A DNA stretch of 64,000 nt from Crassaminicella thermophila (GCF_008152325.1 NZ_CP042243.1:1555026-1619025), one strand, 5' to 3'; numbered from the stretch's first letter, positions 9,813 through 20,803 are shown. Notes: a model not told the origin generated them from the letters alone. Numbers and translations are program-made.

Positions 9813-10880
9813 CTATTCTTGTTCTTGTATCAAATCTTCACTATGCTCTTGATATTGTGATTCACTCTTAATATCGATTTTCCAATTTGTTAATTTTGCT
9901 GCTAATCTTGCATTTTGGCCTTCCTTGCCTATTGCTAAAGATAGTTGATAATCAGGAACAACTACTAATGCTGTTTTTTCACTTTCATTTACAATTACTT
10001 TTAAAACCTTTGAAGGACTTAAAGCACTTGCAATGAGTTCTTCAGGATCATCACTCCATTTTATTATATCAATTTTTTCTCCTTTTAGTTCATCTACAAT
10101 TGCTTGCACTCTAGTCCCTTTATGACCTACACAAGCTCCTACAGGATCAACATTTTCATCATGAGAATATACTGAAATCTTACTTCTAGAACCTGCTTCC
10201 CTAGCAATACTTTTAAGTTCTACAATTCCATCATGAATCTCAGGAACTTCTAATTCAAATAATCGTTTTACTAGACCTGGATGTGTTCTTGAAACAAGTA
10301 TTTGTGGTCCTTTCGTTGTCTTTTTTACTTCAACAATATAAGTTTTTATTCTATCATTATGCTTGTATACTTCTCCAGGGATTTGTTCGGATGGGGTTAA
10401 AATTGCTTCTGTTCTTCCTAGATTAATAAAAACATTTCCTTTACTAATTCTTTGAACAATACCCGTAACAATTTCACTTTCTCTATTTATAAATTCATCG
10501 TAGATTATTCCTCTTTCTGCTTCTCTAATTCTTTGTACAACTACTTGTTTGGCTGTTTGTGCAGCAATTCTACCGAAATTCTTAGGTGTAACTTCCTTTT
10601 CAACAACATCTCCAATTTCATAGTTACTATCTATTTCCTTTGCATCTTTAAGACTAATTTCCAACAATTCATTTTCTACTGTTTCAACAATATTTTTTAC
10701 TGAAAATACTCGTACTTCCCCACACTCTCTATTTATGTAAACTTTGACATTTTGAGCAGTTCCATAATTTCTTTTATATGCAGAAATTAGAGCAGCTTCA
10801 ATTGCATCAATTAAAATATCCTTTGAAATGCCCTTTTCCTTTTCAATTTGATCTAAAGCTTCAATAAAATCTCCATTCAT
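9813..10880 (-). CDS. nusA: Transcription termination/antitermination factor NusA
   Basis: A 355-residue NusA: N-terminal RNA polymerase-binding domain, S1 domain (SEIVTGIVQRISKGNVFINLGRTEAIL) and two KH domains (VGACVGHKGTRVQAIVDEL; LAIGKEGQNARLAAKL). It lacks the C-terminal acidic repeats of proteobacterial NusA, as is normal for Firmicutes. It binds elongating RNA polymerase and modulates pausing and termination. An ATG with a GGAGGTG site lies 17 bases after rimP. Confidence 0.98.
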   Translation of the reverse strand: MNGDFIEALDQIEKEKGISKDILIDAIEAALISAYKRNYGTAQNVKVYINRECGEVRVFSVKNIVETVENELLEISLKDAKEIDSNYEIGDVVEKEVTPKNFGRIAAQTAKQVVVQRIREAERGIIYDEFINRESEIVTGIVQRISKGNVFINLGRTEAILTPSEQIPGEVYKHNDRIKTYIVEVKKTTKGPQILVSRTHPGLVKRLFELEVPEIHDGIVELKSIAREAGSRSKISVYSHDENVDPVGACVGHKGTRVQAIVDELKGEKIDIIKWSDDPEELIASALSPSKVLKVIVNESEKTALVVVPDYQLSLAIGKEGQNARLAAKLTNWKIDIKSESQYQEHSEDLIQEQE

Positions 10881-10897
10881 TATAATACACCTCCTTA

Positions 10898-11359
10898 TTA
10901 AATTATAACAGCAAGTCTAACTATAGATATTTTCTTCCTAGAGATTTCTATCTCTTCCCCATCAACTTTTAAAACTACACATCCATCCTTTAATCCTACT
11001 AACTCACCTTCTATTATTTTTTTTCCATCATAAGGCTGATATAGATGAACTTCAATAATTCTTCCTTTGAATTTTTCAAAATCTCTTTCCTTCTTTAATG
11101 GCCTATCCAAGCCAGGCGAAGAAACTTCTAAAAAATAGTTTTGTGAAATTGGATCTAATTCATCCAGCTTTTCACTTAAAAACTCACTCACATTTTGGCA
11201 ATCATCCAAACTTATACCTTCTTCTTTATCAATATATACCCTTAAAAACCAATTTTGTCCTTCCTTTATAAATTCAACATCTACCAATTCTATTTGATTA
11301 TCATTAACATAAGGTGTAACTATCTCTTCTACAATATCCGTAACACGTTTTTTAGCCAA
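10898..11359 (-). CDS. rimP: Ribosome maturation factor RimP
   Basis: A 153-residue RimP, required for 30S subunit maturation. Core motifs include NWFLRVYIDKEEGISLDDC and YFLEVSSPGLDRPLKK. The start is a TTG at 11359 with an excellent AAAGGAGGG site 6-7 bases upstream. It opens the rimP-nusA-infB operon after a terminator hairpin downstream of polC, so a promoter is expected in 11360-11460, although I could not pick one convincingly. Confidence 0.96.
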   Translation of the reverse strand: MAKKRVTDIVEEIVTPYVNDNQIELVDVEFIKEGQNWFLRVYIDKEEGISLDDCQNVSEFLSEKLDELDPISQNYFLEVSSPGLDRPLKKERDFEKFKGRIIEVHLYQPYDGKKIIEGELVGLKDGCVVLKVDGEEIEISRKKISIVRLAVII

Positions 11360-11460
11360 ATTTATCCCTCCTTTTATCTCTAAATTTTAAAATCTTAATT
11401 TGATTATATATACATATTCTTTCGAAAAAATACATTCATTATTCTTTCTACAATAACAGC

Positions 11461-11486
11461 AAAGAGTGGGCTCTGTCCCACTCTTT
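11461..11486 (-). terminator. Terminator hairpin between polC and rimP
   Basis: A perfect 10-bp inverted repeat AAAGAGTGGG/CCCACTCTTT with a 6-base loop lies about 60 bases past the polC stop. The A-rich and T-rich arms allow it to work in either direction. The tract after it on the minus strand is only moderately U-rich (TTTGCTGTTATTG), so efficiency is uncertain. Confidence 0.7.
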
Positions 11487-11546
11487 TTACAAAATATTAT
11501 ATATCTATCGTAAAAATTATAGCATAATCAAAATAAATATGCAACT

Positions 11547-14500
11547 CTAAAATAGTGAAAGCTGGTTTGTTTCAGGTAATCCATTAAGACAACCATGATT
11601 CTTTAAATTTTCAATAACAGTTTTTGTAACTTTTGCTCTTTCTCTTATATCCTCAATAGATATGAATTCTCCATCTCTTCTACTTTGACAAATACTTCTA
11701 GCTGCATTTTCTCCTACCCCTTGAAGTGCCCTAAGTGGTGGTAGAAGATTATTCCCTGAAATAATAAATCTATCAGAATCTGATTCATAAATATCCACAG
11801 GTAAAAAACCAAACCCTCTGCAATACATTTCATAAACTACTTCTAATACAGTTAGTAAATCTTTCTCCTTTTGTGATAAAGTATTTCCTAGTTCTTCTAA
11901 TTCTTTTATTTTATTTTTTACAGTCTCTTTTCCTTTCACAACTAATTCAGCATCAAAATCTGAAGCCTTTGTTGTAAAGTACGTTGCATAAAAAGCTAAT
12001 GGATAATGAACTTTAAAATAAGCAATTCTAAAAGACATCATAACATAAGCAACGGCATGAGCCTTAGGAAACATGTACTTAATTTTATTACATGAATCAA
12101 TATACCACTGAGGAACATTATTTTCTTTCATCATTTTTTCATCCTCAGGAGTTAATCCTTTTCCTTTTCTTACCTTTTCCATTATCTTAAAAGATGCTTT
12201 AGGAGGTAACCCTTTATATATTAAATAGTTCATAATGTCATCTCTAGTTGAAATAACATCTTTTAGAGGAGCAATATTCTGCCTAACCAGATCTTGTGCA
12301 TTATTCAACCAAACATCAGTCCCGTGAGATAATCCACTTATACGCACTAATTCAGCAAAAGTAGTAGGCTTAGTATCTACTAACATCTGTCGAACAAATT
12401 TCGTTCCAAACTCTGGAATACCTAAACTTCCTACTTCACAATCAAAATCATCATCTATAATGTTTAAAGGCTCTAAACTTGTAAATATCTTAACTGTTTC
12501 TGGATCATCCAAAGGAATTTTTGTTGGATCAACCGCTGTAATGTCTTGTAACATCCTAATAATAGTAGGCACATCGTGTCCTAAAATATCGAGTTTTAAT
12601 ATTCTACCACTAATAGAGTGATAGTCAAAATGGGTTGTAATGACACCTGAAGAACTATCATTAGCAGGATATTGTATAGGTGTAAAATCAAAAACATCTT
12701 TATAATTCGGTACTACCATAACCCCTCCAGGATGTTGTCCAGTAGTTCTTTTTACTCCTGTACATCCACGTGCAAGTCTCTCAATTTCTCTATTATTTAT
12801 TATCATTTGTTTTTCTTCAAAATATTTTTTCACAAATCCATATGCAGTTTTCTCTGCTATGGTTCCAATAGTACCTGCTCTATATACATAACCTTCTCCA
12901 AACAATACTTCTGTATATTTATGAGCGTTAGGTTGATATTCTCCTGCAAAATTTAGGTCTATATCTGGCTCTTTATCTCCTTCAAAACCAAGAAAAACTT
13001 CAAAAGGAATATCATGTCCATCTTTTGCATATTCTTCATTACATAAAGGACATTTTTTATCTGGTAAGTCTGCACCACTTCCAATTGAACCATCTGTAAT
13101 AAATTCTGAATTCTTACAATTTGGACAAATATAGTGTGGTGGTAATGGATTTACTTCCGTAATATCACTCATAGTAGCAACAAAAGATGAACCAACAGAA
13201 CCCCTTGACCCTACAAGATATCCATCCTCTAATGATTTTGTTACAAGCTTTTGAGAAATAATATACATTACAGCATAGCCATTACTAATAATAGAATTAA
13301 GTTCTCTATCTAATCTTTTTTGAACAATCTCAGGTAATGGATTTCCATATATTCTAGTTGCCTTTTCATAACACATATTCCTTAAATCATCATCTGCACC
13401 TTCAATTACTGGTGGATATGTTTCTTCTGGAATAGGTTTAATTTCTTCTATCATACAGGCAATTTTATTTGGATTGTTAACAACTACATCTATAGCATTA
13501 TCTTTTCCTAAATATCCAAATTCTTCCAACATTTCATCTGTCGTCTTTAAATATAGAGGCGCTTGTTCATCTGCATCACTAAATCCTTGCCCAGCCATTA
13601 ATATTCTTCTATAAACTTCATCTTGTGGATCTAAAAAATGTACGTCTCCAGTTGCTACTACAGGTTTATTGAATTTTTTTCCTAAATTAACAATCTGCTC
13701 ATTAATTTCTCTTAATTCTTCAGCACTTTTTACTAATCCTTTATCTATTAAAAATTTATTATTGCTTACAGGTTGTATTTCTAAATAATCATAGTATTTT
13801 ATAATGTTCTCAATATCTCTCTTTGATTTGTTATTAATTATACTTCTATACAATTCTCCAGCTTCGCACGCAGTACCTATAATTAACCCCTCTCTCATTT
13901 GTGAAAGTAATGATTTTGGAATTCTTGGCCTTTTGTAAAAATGTTCCAAATGAGAAACTGAAATGATTTTATATAAGTTTTTTAATCCTGTATAATTTTT
14001 AACTAATATAATTACATGATACGTGTCTAACTTTTTTATATCTACAGATTTTGAATATAAATCATTTAATTCATTCAATTTCTCAATGCCTTTTTCTTCT
14101 AGCATTGTTAAAAATTTTATAAAAATATTTGCTGTTGCCTCAGCATCATCAACAGCCCTATGATGATTTTTTAATTCTACGCCAAGTTCTTTAGCAATAA
14201 TATTCAATCTATATTTTTTCAAATTTGGTAGCAAAATCTTTGATAAACGCAATGTATCTACAATTGGATTAGTAAAAGTCAGTCCTAATCGATTACAATT
14301 TTCTTTGATAAACGATGTATCAAAACCAGCATTATGGGCAACAACAGGAACATCTTCTATAAATTTTAAAAATTTCGGTAAAATTTCTTCAATATTGGGC
14401 TCATTTTTTACCATACTATCAGTAATACCAGTTAATTCAACAATCTTTGATGGTATAGGAATTTCAGGATTTACCAATGCAGTAAAACGGTCTATAATAT

Positions 14501-15824
14501 CACCATTCTTTATTTTAACTGCTCCAATTTCTGTTATTTTATCATTTTTACTAGATAATCCAGTTGTTTCTATATCAAATACAACATAGCATTGATTAAT
14601 ACTTTTGTTATTATTCCCTATTACAATAGGTTCTCCATCATTTACCAAATAACCTTCTACACCATAAATCACTTTTATTCCATTTTTTTTTGCAGCATCC
14701 ATAGCTTCAGGAAAAGCTTGAACTACACCATGATCAGTTATCGCAATAGCAGGGTGCCCCCATTGAGCTGCTCTCTTTATAATAGCTGCTGCAGAAGATA
14801 CCCCATCCATAGAACTCATTTGTGTATGAGTGTGTAATTCTACTCTCTTATTTAAAGCACTATCTATTCTAAGTTTTATATCTTCTTTCATAATATCTTT
14901 TGCCATAATAACTAATTCTCTTGAAAATGAATCGTATCTAGCTTCTCCTCTTACCTTAATATATTTGCCCTTGTTTAAATTTTGACTTAATGTATCAAGT
15001 TGTTCTTTCTTTGCAAAAATTTTAACTGCAATAGATCCTTTATAATCCGTTACACTTAGCACAAACAGGTTTTTTCCATTTTTTAATTCCTTACATTCAA
15101 CATCAAATATTTCACCCTTAATAGATACAACCCCTGACTCTTCATTAATATTTGGAATAGGTATTATAGGATCATTGAATTTTTTACCTATTATTATTTC
15201 TCCGTTTCTAGTATCCTGTATTGATTTTTTTGTTTGTATTTTATCAATATTATTTTTTGTATTTTGAAATATATCTTGAACAAGCGATTGTATCTCAATT
15301 TCTTTCTCTTTTAAGTACATGCCTTTATCATCACAATTTAATTCCTTTAAGCTCTCAATAACTACCCTTATATTTTGGTTAAACTCTGACTTAATCATTT
15401 TTTGTATAAATATATCAATTTTTTTTTCTTTTAAATTCTCTACTCCTATAGAACTTTCAACTCTAATCAATAAAGTTTCATTTTCTAATTCGTAGTTTAC
15501 ATTTTTAAGCCAACCTAATGATGCTGGCATTATTTTGCTTAAAGTATAAATAATATTTCCCCAATAAATAGAAATATTTTTTTCATTAAGCTTAATAGTA
15601 TTATATGAAATTTCAAAATTTATTTCCTTTATAAAAGGAATATTTTTTTTCAGATCTTTTTTTAAATCATCCAAAATAATATTATTCACAATCTTGTTAG
15701 AAACTAACATGAAACTTAATTTTTTCTTTTCCTTATGATATTTTATTTTCTCAACAACTGGGTCTATAGCTAATGTAATATTTGGAGCAAAACTACTCAT
15801 TATTTTGCTTAACAAACAATTCAC
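11547..15824 (-). CDS. polC: DNA polymerase III alpha subunit, PolC type
   Basis: A 1425-residue Gram-positive replicative polymerase with built-in proofreading. Order: N-terminal region; OB domain near 230-320; PHP domain (RVELHTHTQMSSMDG); DnaQ-like 3'-5' exonuclease with VVFDIETTGL and HRAVDDAEAT; a split PHP remainder; a zinc module (CPNCK...CPLCNEEY); the polymerase palm with KEPDIDLNFAGEYQ; and the C-terminal region ending LPETNQLSLF, which resembles a beta-clamp binding end. The start is a GTG at 15824 with AAAGGGGG in front. B. subtilis has proS between rseP and polC; here ispG occupies that place. Confidence 0.98.
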   Translation of the reverse strand: MNCLLSKIMSSFAPNITLAIDPVVEKIKYHKEKKKLSFMLVSNKIVNNIILDDLKKDLKKNIPFIKEINFEISYNTIKLNEKNISIYWGNIIYTLSKIMPASLGWLKNVNYELENETLLIRVESSIGVENLKEKKIDIFIQKMIKSEFNQNIRVVIESLKELNCDDKGMYLKEKEIEIQSLVQDIFQNTKNNIDKIQTKKSIQDTRNGEIIIGKKFNDPIIPIPNINEESGVVSIKGEIFDVECKELKNGKNLFVLSVTDYKGSIAVKIFAKKEQLDTLSQNLNKGKYIKVRGEARYDSFSRELVIMAKDIMKEDIKLRIDSALNKRVELHTHTQMSSMDGVSSAAAIIKRAAQWGHPAIAITDHGVVQAFPEAMDAAKKNGIKVIYGVEGYLVNDGEPIVIGNNNKSINQCYVVFDIETTGLSSKNDKITEIGAVKIKNGDIIDRFTALVNPEIPIPSKIVELTGITDSMVKNEPNIEEILPKFLKFIEDVPVVAHNAGFDTSFIKENCNRLGLTFTNPIVDTLRLSKILLPNLKKYRLNIIAKELGVELKNHHRAVDDAEATANIFIKFLTMLEEKGIEKLNELNDLYSKSVDIKKLDTYHVIILVKNYTGLKNLYKIISVSHLEHFYKRPRIPKSLLSQMREGLIIGTACEAGELYRSIINNKSKRDIENIIKYYDYLEIQPVSNNKFLIDKGLVKSAEELREINEQIVNLGKKFNKPVVATGDVHFLDPQDEVYRRILMAGQGFSDADEQAPLYLKTTDEMLEEFGYLGKDNAIDVVVNNPNKIACMIEEIKPIPEETYPPVIEGADDDLRNMCYEKATRIYGNPLPEIVQKRLDRELNSIISNGYAVMYIISQKLVTKSLEDGYLVGSRGSVGSSFVATMSDITEVNPLPPHYICPNCKNSEFITDGSIGSGADLPDKKCPLCNEEYAKDGHDIPFEVFLGFEGDKEPDIDLNFAGEYQPNAHKYTEVLFGEGYVYRAGTIGTIAEKTAYGFVKKYFEEKQMIINNREIERLARGCTGVKRTTGQHPGGVMVVPNYKDVFDFTPIQYPANDSSSGVITTHFDYHSISGRILKLDILGHDVPTIIRMLQDITAVDPTKIPLDDPETVKIFTSLEPLNIIDDDFDCEVGSLGIPEFGTKFVRQMLVDTKPTTFAELVRISGLSHGTDVWLNNAQDLVRQNIAPLKDVISTRDDIMNYLIYKGLPPKASFKIMEKVRKGKGLTPEDEKMMKENNVPQWYIDSCNKIKYMFPKAHAVAYVMMSFRIAYFKVHYPLAFYATYFTTKASDFDAELVVKGKETVKNKIKELEELGNTLSQKEKDLLTVLEVVYEMYCRGFGFLPVDIYESDSDRFIISGNNLLPPLRALQGVGENAARSICQSRRDGEFISIEDIRERAKVTKTVIENLKNHGCLNGLPETNQLSLF

Positions 15825-15879
15825 ATGTATCCCCCTTTCATTTGATATATATTATGCGTTCTGTTGTGTGAAAGAGGAT

Positions 15880-16935
15880 TTACATTTTTAAAATTTCTTC
15901 CAGTAGTGCTTCTTCTATTCTATCTTCTTTTATTTTTTTTATGATTTTTCCTTTCTTAAACAATAGTGCAGATGATTTTCCTCCAGCAATTCCTATGTCT
16001 GCTTCTTTTGCTTCTCCAGGCCCATTTACTGCACAGCCCATAATAGCAACAGATAAAGGTTTATCTATACTCTCAAGTTTTCTTTCTATACTATTCGCTA
16101 AATGTATTAAATCAATTTGACATCTACCACAAGTTGGACAAGATATAATTTTTATACCTTTGTTTCTTATTCCTATAGATTTTAAAATTTCTTTACCTAA
16201 CTTTACTTCTTCGACTGGATCTCCTGTTAGTGAAACTCTTAAAGTATCCCCTATCCCATCTAATAATAGTGAACCTATTCCTATACAGGATTTTATTGTC
16301 CCACCTCTTATAGTACCTGCTTCCGTTATACCAATATGAAGTGGATACTCTACCTTATTTGAAATTAATCTATAGGCTTCTATAGTTAATTTTATATCTG
16401 ATGCTTTTAAAGAAATAATAATATCTTCAAAGTTTAAGTTTTCAAGAATAGCTACATGTTCTAATGCACTTTCAACCATAGCTTCAGGTGTAATACCTCC
16501 GTATTTATCAAAAATTTTTTTATCAATAGACCCTGCGTTTACACCTATCCTTATTGGAATGCCTCGTTCTTTTGCTTTTATGACAACTTTTCTTACTCGC
16601 TCAGGATCCCCTATATTTCCTGGATTTAATCTTAATTTATCAATTCCACTTTCTATAGACTGTAGTGCCAATCTATAATCAAAATGTATATCTGCTACAA
16701 TAGGAATTGACGTTTTTAATTTAATTTCTCTAATTGCATCTGCAGCCTCTAAATCCAGCACTGCTACTCTTACAATTTCACAACCAGCTTCTTCTAAACG
16801 TTTAATCTGCTCAACAGTCCGCTTAATATCTCTTGTATCTGTATTTGTCATGGATTGAACTGTAATAGGAAAATTTCCTCCAATTTTTACATCTTTGCAT
16901 GAAACTACTTTTGTTTTTTTTCTGCGTATTTTCAT
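15880..16935 (-). CDS. ispG: (E)-4-hydroxy-3-methylbut-2-enyl-diphosphate synthase
   Basis: A 351-residue [4Fe-4S] enzyme of the non-mevalonate isoprenoid pathway. N-terminal VQSMTNTDTRD and the TIM-barrel part are typical. Cluster ligands are in ISCPTCGRCQIDL and IMGCAVNGPGEAKEADIG. The ATG at 16935 follows the rseP stop by 13 bases and has AAGGTTGGTG in front; an in-frame ATG at 16959 would overlap rseP and looks less likely. It shares the operon with dxr, the second enzyme of the same pathway. Confidence 0.97.
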   Translation of the reverse strand: MKIRRKKTKVVSCKDVKIGGNFPITVQSMTNTDTRDIKRTVEQIKRLEEAGCEIVRVAVLDLEAADAIREIKLKTSIPIVADIHFDYRLALQSIESGIDKLRLNPGNIGDPERVRKVVIKAKERGIPIRIGVNAGSIDKKIFDKYGGITPEAMVESALEHVAILENLNFEDIIISLKASDIKLTIEAYRLISNKVEYPLHIGITEAGTIRGGTIKSCIGIGSLLLDGIGDTLRVSLTGDPVEEVKLGKEILKSIGIRNKGIKIISCPTCGRCQIDLIHLANSIERKLESIDKPLSVAIMGCAVNGPGEAKEADIGIAGGKSSALLFKKGKIIKKIKEDRIEEALLEEILKM

Positions 16936-16948
16936 TTTTACACCAACC

Positions 16949-17956
16949 TTAAAATCCATAAAATCTTATAATATCTTTATATACCATAAACAACATCAAA
17001 CCAACTAATAATATAAATCCTGTCAAGTGAATAAATCCTTCTTTTTCTGGATCAAGAGGTTTACCAATTAAACCTTCAATAACTAGAAAAAATAACCTCC
17101 CTCCATCTAATGCTGGAATAGGTAATAAATTAACCATTCCTAAGTTTATACTTATCAATGCAGCTAATGATAACACGCTATATATGTTTGTCTTAGCAGC
17201 TTCTCCAACTAAATAAATAATCCCTACTGGACCTACAACATCTTTAGTAGAAGCTTTTCCTCCAAAAAGCTTTTTAAAGAAATCTAACATACCATCCATC
17301 ACATATATCATTCTATCAAAACTAGTTATAATAGATTTTGTGAAAGATTTCTTAAATTTAGGAGTAATACCAATAATAGCTTGCTTTGTTTCTTCTTTAA
17401 TAACTGGCTTAATATAAACATTTTTTTCAGTTTCATCACTTATTAAAGTTATATGAAGCTTTTTATCTTTATTTGAATGAATAGTTTTCACAATTTCTTC
17501 CCAACTATTAATTTCCTCACCATTAATTGCAACAATTCTATCTCCCGGCTCAATTCCTGCCATTTGTGCAGGAAGATTTGGTGTAACTTCACTAATTATA
17601 GTAGTTGGAAATCCTATCATATAAAATATAATTGTAAACAAAAGAATTGCCAAAACAAAATTCATAAATGGCCCTGCTATAATCACTAGAATTCTAGCCC
17701 ATAATGGTTTGTTATTAAAGCTTCTTTCGTCTTCTGAAGCCTCATCTTCACCTTCCATCTTAACATAACCACCCATAGGGAAAATCCTGATTGAATACTC
17801 TGTTTCTTTACCTTTTACTTTAAATATTCTAGGTCCCATTCCTATTGCAAATTCATGCACTTTAATCCCTACAAGTTTAGCAATACTAAAATGACCAAAT
17901 TCATGAAATACTACTAAAAGACCAAAAATTAGTAAAGCAACCAATATTGTTCCCAT
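16949..17956 (-). CDS. rseP: RIP zinc metalloprotease RseP (site-2 protease)
   Basis: A 335-residue integral membrane protease. The zinc site HEFGH is at residues 18-22 in the first membrane helix. One PDZ domain (GIEPGDRIVAINGEEI) follows, and the second catalytic motif NLLPIPALDGGRL is near residue 287. It cuts transmembrane segments of anti-sigma factors and signal peptide remnants; the substrate here is unknown. The length fits the single-PDZ Gram-positive class. It lies 12 bases after dxr. Confidence 0.96.
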   Translation of the reverse strand: MGTILVALLIFGLLVVFHEFGHFSIAKLVGIKVHEFAIGMGPRIFKVKGKETEYSIRIFPMGGYVKMEGEDEASEDERSFNNKPLWARILVIIAGPFMNFVLAILLFTIIFYMIGFPTTIISEVTPNLPAQMAGIEPGDRIVAINGEEINSWEEIVKTIHSNKDKKLHITLISDETEKNVYIKPVIKEETKQAIIGITPKFKKSFTKSIITSFDRMIYVMDGMLDFFKKLFGGKASTKDVVGPVGIIYLVGEAAKTNIYSVLSLAALISINLGMVNLLPIPALDGGRLFFLVIEGLIGKPLDPEKEGFIHLTGFILLVGLMLFMVYKDIIRFYGF

Positions 17957-17968
17957 ATTTACACCGCC

Positions 17969-19117
17969 TTAAAGGAGAATATTTTTTACAAAATTTCTTG
18001 TCCATTTATCAATATCAATAATTTTATCTATATCAAGCTTATATTCCACATCATGCTTTTCTAGGATAAATTCAATTGTCTTTGGTATATCATAAAATCC
18101 TATTTTCCCCTGTATGAAAAGCTCAACAAGTTCTTCATTTGCTGCATTTAAAACCGTTGGTAAACTTCCACCTACTCTCAATGCCTCATATGCAAGTTTT
18201 AAACAAGGAAAAGTATTTAAATCTGGCTTTTCAAATGTTAATGATGAAATTTCTAATAAATCTAATTTTTTATAGTTATTTATAATCCTGTCAGGATATG
18301 TAAGTGCAAACTGGATAGGAATTCTCATATCTGGATAACCCATTTGAGCAATAATAGAACTATCTTTATACTCTAGCATTGAATGAATAATACTTTGAGG
18401 GTGTATAACAACCTCAATTTTGTTTATATCTAAATCAAACAACCATTTTGCCTCAATTACCTCAAGTCCTTTATTCATAAGCGTAGCTGAATCAATACTT
18501 ATTTTTTTACCCATATTCCACTTAGGATGCTTTAATGCTTCTGTAGCTGTTACATTTTTTAATTGATCCTTATTAAATCCTCTAAAAGGTCCCCCTGAAG
18601 CTGTTAATATAATTCTTTCAATATCTTTCAAGGTATATCCCATCATACATTGAAATATTGCACTATGTTCACTGTCTACTGGAAGAATAGAAATACCATT
18701 TTTTTTAGCTTCTTTCATAACAATTTCTCCAGCAGTTACTAAAGTTTCTTTATTAGCTAGAGCAATATTTTTTTTGCATTGTATCGCCTTAATTGTAGGA
18801 ATTAATCCTATCATTCCTACTACTGATGTAACAATTAAATCTGCATTTTCTAAAGTTGCTATTGTAACTAATCCATCTATTCCATGAAAAACGTTTGTTT
18901 TTGAATTCCCTATTCTTTTCTTAAGTTCTAAAGCCTTTTTTTCGTTCATAACTGCTACTGCTTCTGGTTTAAATTCTTTTATTTGCTGCTCAAGTAGATC
19001 AATATTATTATTCGCACTCAGTCCAACTACATTAAACTTTTCTTTATTATTGCGAACAACATCAAGTGTTTGCGTTCCTATTGAACCTGTAGATCCTAAT
19101 ATACTAATATTTTTCAT
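17969..19117 (-). CDS. dxr: 1-deoxy-D-xylulose-5-phosphate reductoisomerase
   Basis: A 382-residue NADPH-dependent enzyme of the non-mevalonate pathway. It shows the cofactor motif [15 protein letters not shown] at residue 5, NKETLVTAG, and the metal/substrate residues in [13 protein letters not shown] and SGGPFRG. The ATG is at 19117. It lies between cdsA and rseP, with a hairpin separating it from cdsA. Confidence 0.97.
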   Translation of the reverse strand: MKNISILGSTGSIGTQTLDVVRNNKEKFNVVGLSANNNIDLLEQQIKEFKPEAVAVMNEKKALELKKRIGNSKTNVFHGIDGLVTIATLENADLIVTSVVGMIGLIPTIKAIQCKKNIALANKETLVTAGEIVMKEAKKNGISILPVDSEHSAIFQCMMGYTLKDIERIILTASGGPFRGFNKDQLKNVTATEALKHPKWNMGKKISIDSATLMNKGLEVIEAKWLFDLDINKIEVVIHPQSIIHSMLEYKDSSIIAQMGYPDMRIPIQFALTYPDRIINNYKKLDLLEISSLTFEKPDLNTFPCLKLAYEALRVGGSLPTVLNAANEELVELFIQGKIGFYDIPKTIEFILEKHDVEYKLDIDKIIDIDKWTRNFVKNILL

Positions 19118-19158
19118 AAGATCATCCTTTCAAAGGTATTTAAAAAATATCAAAGTAC

Positions 19159-19180
19159 AAAAAGGCATAACTGCCTTTTT
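19159..19180 (-). terminator. Hairpin terminator/attenuator between cdsA and dxr
   Basis: A 9-bp perfect stem AAAAAGGCA/TGCCTTTTT with a 4-base loop; the uridines on the 3' arm give it intrinsic-terminator form on both strands. It lies within 35 bases of the cdsA stop and upstream of dxr, so it probably causes partial termination inside the operon. Confidence 0.7.
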
Positions 19181-19193
19181 CAAAAAATATTAA

Positions 19194-19982
19194 CTACTTT
19201 ATAAATAAAACAATATAATAATATACTGCTGGTGCAGTAAAAAGTATACTATCAAATCTATCTAAAATGCCTCCATGCCCTGGCATTATTTTTCCAAAGT
19301 CTTTAATTCCAGTATATCTTTTAAAAATCGATGCTGTTAAATCTCCAAGTTGACCTAGAATACTTCCTAAAAAACCAATTAGTATACAATGATACAAAAT
19401 TTCAGGTACAACATAATAAGCAAATATACTACTTATAATAACGCTACCTAATATACCTCCAATAGCACCTTCTACAGTTTTTTTAGGGCTAATCTTAGGA
19501 CAAAGCTTTCTAGACCCCAAAAAATAACCAGTAAAATACGCAAAAGTATCTGTTGCCCATGCAACAATAAATATCATCCATATTAGTTGGCTATATTTAT
19601 AATGATGTGCAATAAAAACAATATGATACATAAAAAATACTATGTAATATGTTCCCATAGCTGTAATACTTAATGATAAAATATCAAACTCTTTTTTAAA
19701 TAAGTTACTTATTAAAATCAATAACATGTTAATAAAAAACCAAACCATAATCATTTCTATCGTAATAGATTTTAAATTGATAATAAACATAAAAATAATA
19801 CTAAATACGCTAATGGACATTGATGGAAAAATATCCATGTTTTTAAAAGCATTATAAAATTCACTTATAGCTATTAATGCTAATATAGCTATAGATATAT
19901 CAAGAATAATACCTTTTTTCATAACAACAAACAAAAACAATGGCACAGCAAGTACAGCAGATATAATTCTTATGCGCATCAT
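19194..19982 (-). CDS. cdsA: Phosphatidate cytidylyltransferase
   Basis: A polytopic membrane enzyme of about 262 residues that makes CDP-diacylglycerol for phospholipid synthesis. The C-terminal signature KRYTGIKDFGKIMPGHGGILDRFDS is present (split here for reading: KRYTGIKDFGK, then MPGHGGILDRFDS). Many hydrophobic helices precede it. Tandem ATGs at 19982 and 19979 follow a GGCGGTG site; a GTG at 19988 lies inside that site and is unlikely. It follows uppS by 11 bases. Confidence 0.94.
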   Translation of the reverse strand: MMRIRIISAVLAVPLFLFVVMKKGIILDISIAILALIAISEFYNAFKNMDIFPSMSISVFSIIFMFIINLKSITIEMIMVWFFINMLLILISNLFKKEFDILSLSITAMGTYYIVFFMYHIVFIAHHYKYSQLIWMIFIVAWATDTFAYFTGYFLGSRKLCPKISPKKTVEGAIGGILGSVIISSIFAYYVVPEILYHCILIGFLGSILGQLGDLTASIFKRYTGIKDFGKIMPGHGGILDRFDSILFTAPAVYYYIVLFIK

Positions 19983-19993
19983 TGTCACCGCCT

Positions 19994-20761
19994 TTATTTA
20001 ATTCCCCCAAATCTTCTATCTCTGTTTTGATAATCAATAATTGCTTTTATCAAACATTTTCGATCGAAATCTGGCCAAAAAATATCAGAGAACCAAAATT
20101 CACTATAAGCAATTTGCCAAAGTAAGAAATTACTAATCCTCAATTCACCGCTTGGTCTAATTACTAGATCTGGGTCTGGTATTTCTTTAGTATATAAAAA
20201 TTTCGAAAAAATATCTTCATTAATTTCATTAATATTTATTTTATCATTTTTTACTTCTTGACAAATGTTTTTAACTGCATTAATTATCTCATCTCTTGCA
20301 CCATAATTTAATGCAATATTTACTACTAAACCATCATTATTTTTTGTCAATTCAATCGCAGAATAAATTTCTGCTTGCGCTGCTTGTGGAAGTCTACTAA
20401 TATCTCCTATAGTTTTTATTTTTACATTATTTTTATGTAATTCACTAATTTCTTTTCTTAAATAGTAGATTAACAACTGCATTAAAGCTGATACTTCTTC
20501 TGTTGGCCTTTTCCAATTTTCTGTAGAAAAAGCATACAAAGTTAAAAATTGAATACCAAGTTCTGATGATACTTTAATAATTTCCCTTAAAGCCTCAACC
20601 CCAGCCTTATGTCCTGCCGTTCTTGGCAGTCCTCTCTTTTTTGCCCATCTGCCATTTCCATCCATAATAATTGCAATATGTTTAGGTAAATTATTTAAAT
20701 CTAGCCCTCTTTCATCAACTGTATTATTTCCTTTAGAAAAAAAATTTTTCATAGATTTCAT
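19994..20761 (-). CDS. uppS: Undecaprenyl diphosphate synthase (isoprenyl transferase)
   Basis: A 255-residue cis-prenyltransferase that makes the C55 lipid carrier for peptidoglycan. Motifs are [19 protein letters not shown] with the catalytic aspartate at residue 34, [13 protein letters not shown], and [21 protein letters not shown]. It has a CGGAGG site. It is encoded between a PASTA-like mini-gene and cdsA; the dxr, ispG and uppS genes together supply isoprenoid chain synthesis. Confidence 0.97.
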   Translation of the reverse strand: MKSMKNFFSKGNNTVDERGLDLNNLPKHIAIIMDGNGRWAKKRGLPRTAGHKAGVEALREIIKVSSELGIQFLTLYAFSTENWKRPTEEVSALMQLLIYYLRKEISELHKNNVKIKTIGDISRLPQAAQAEIYSAIELTKNNDGLVVNIALNYGARDEIINAVKNICQEVKNDKININEINEDIFSKFLYTKEIPDPDLVIRPSGELRISNFLLWQIAYSEFWFSDIFWPDFDRKCLIKAIIDYQNRDRRFGGIK

Positions 20762-20803
20762 TTCATAATTCCTCCGCTTATTCTGACTAAAAGAAATATT
20801 TTT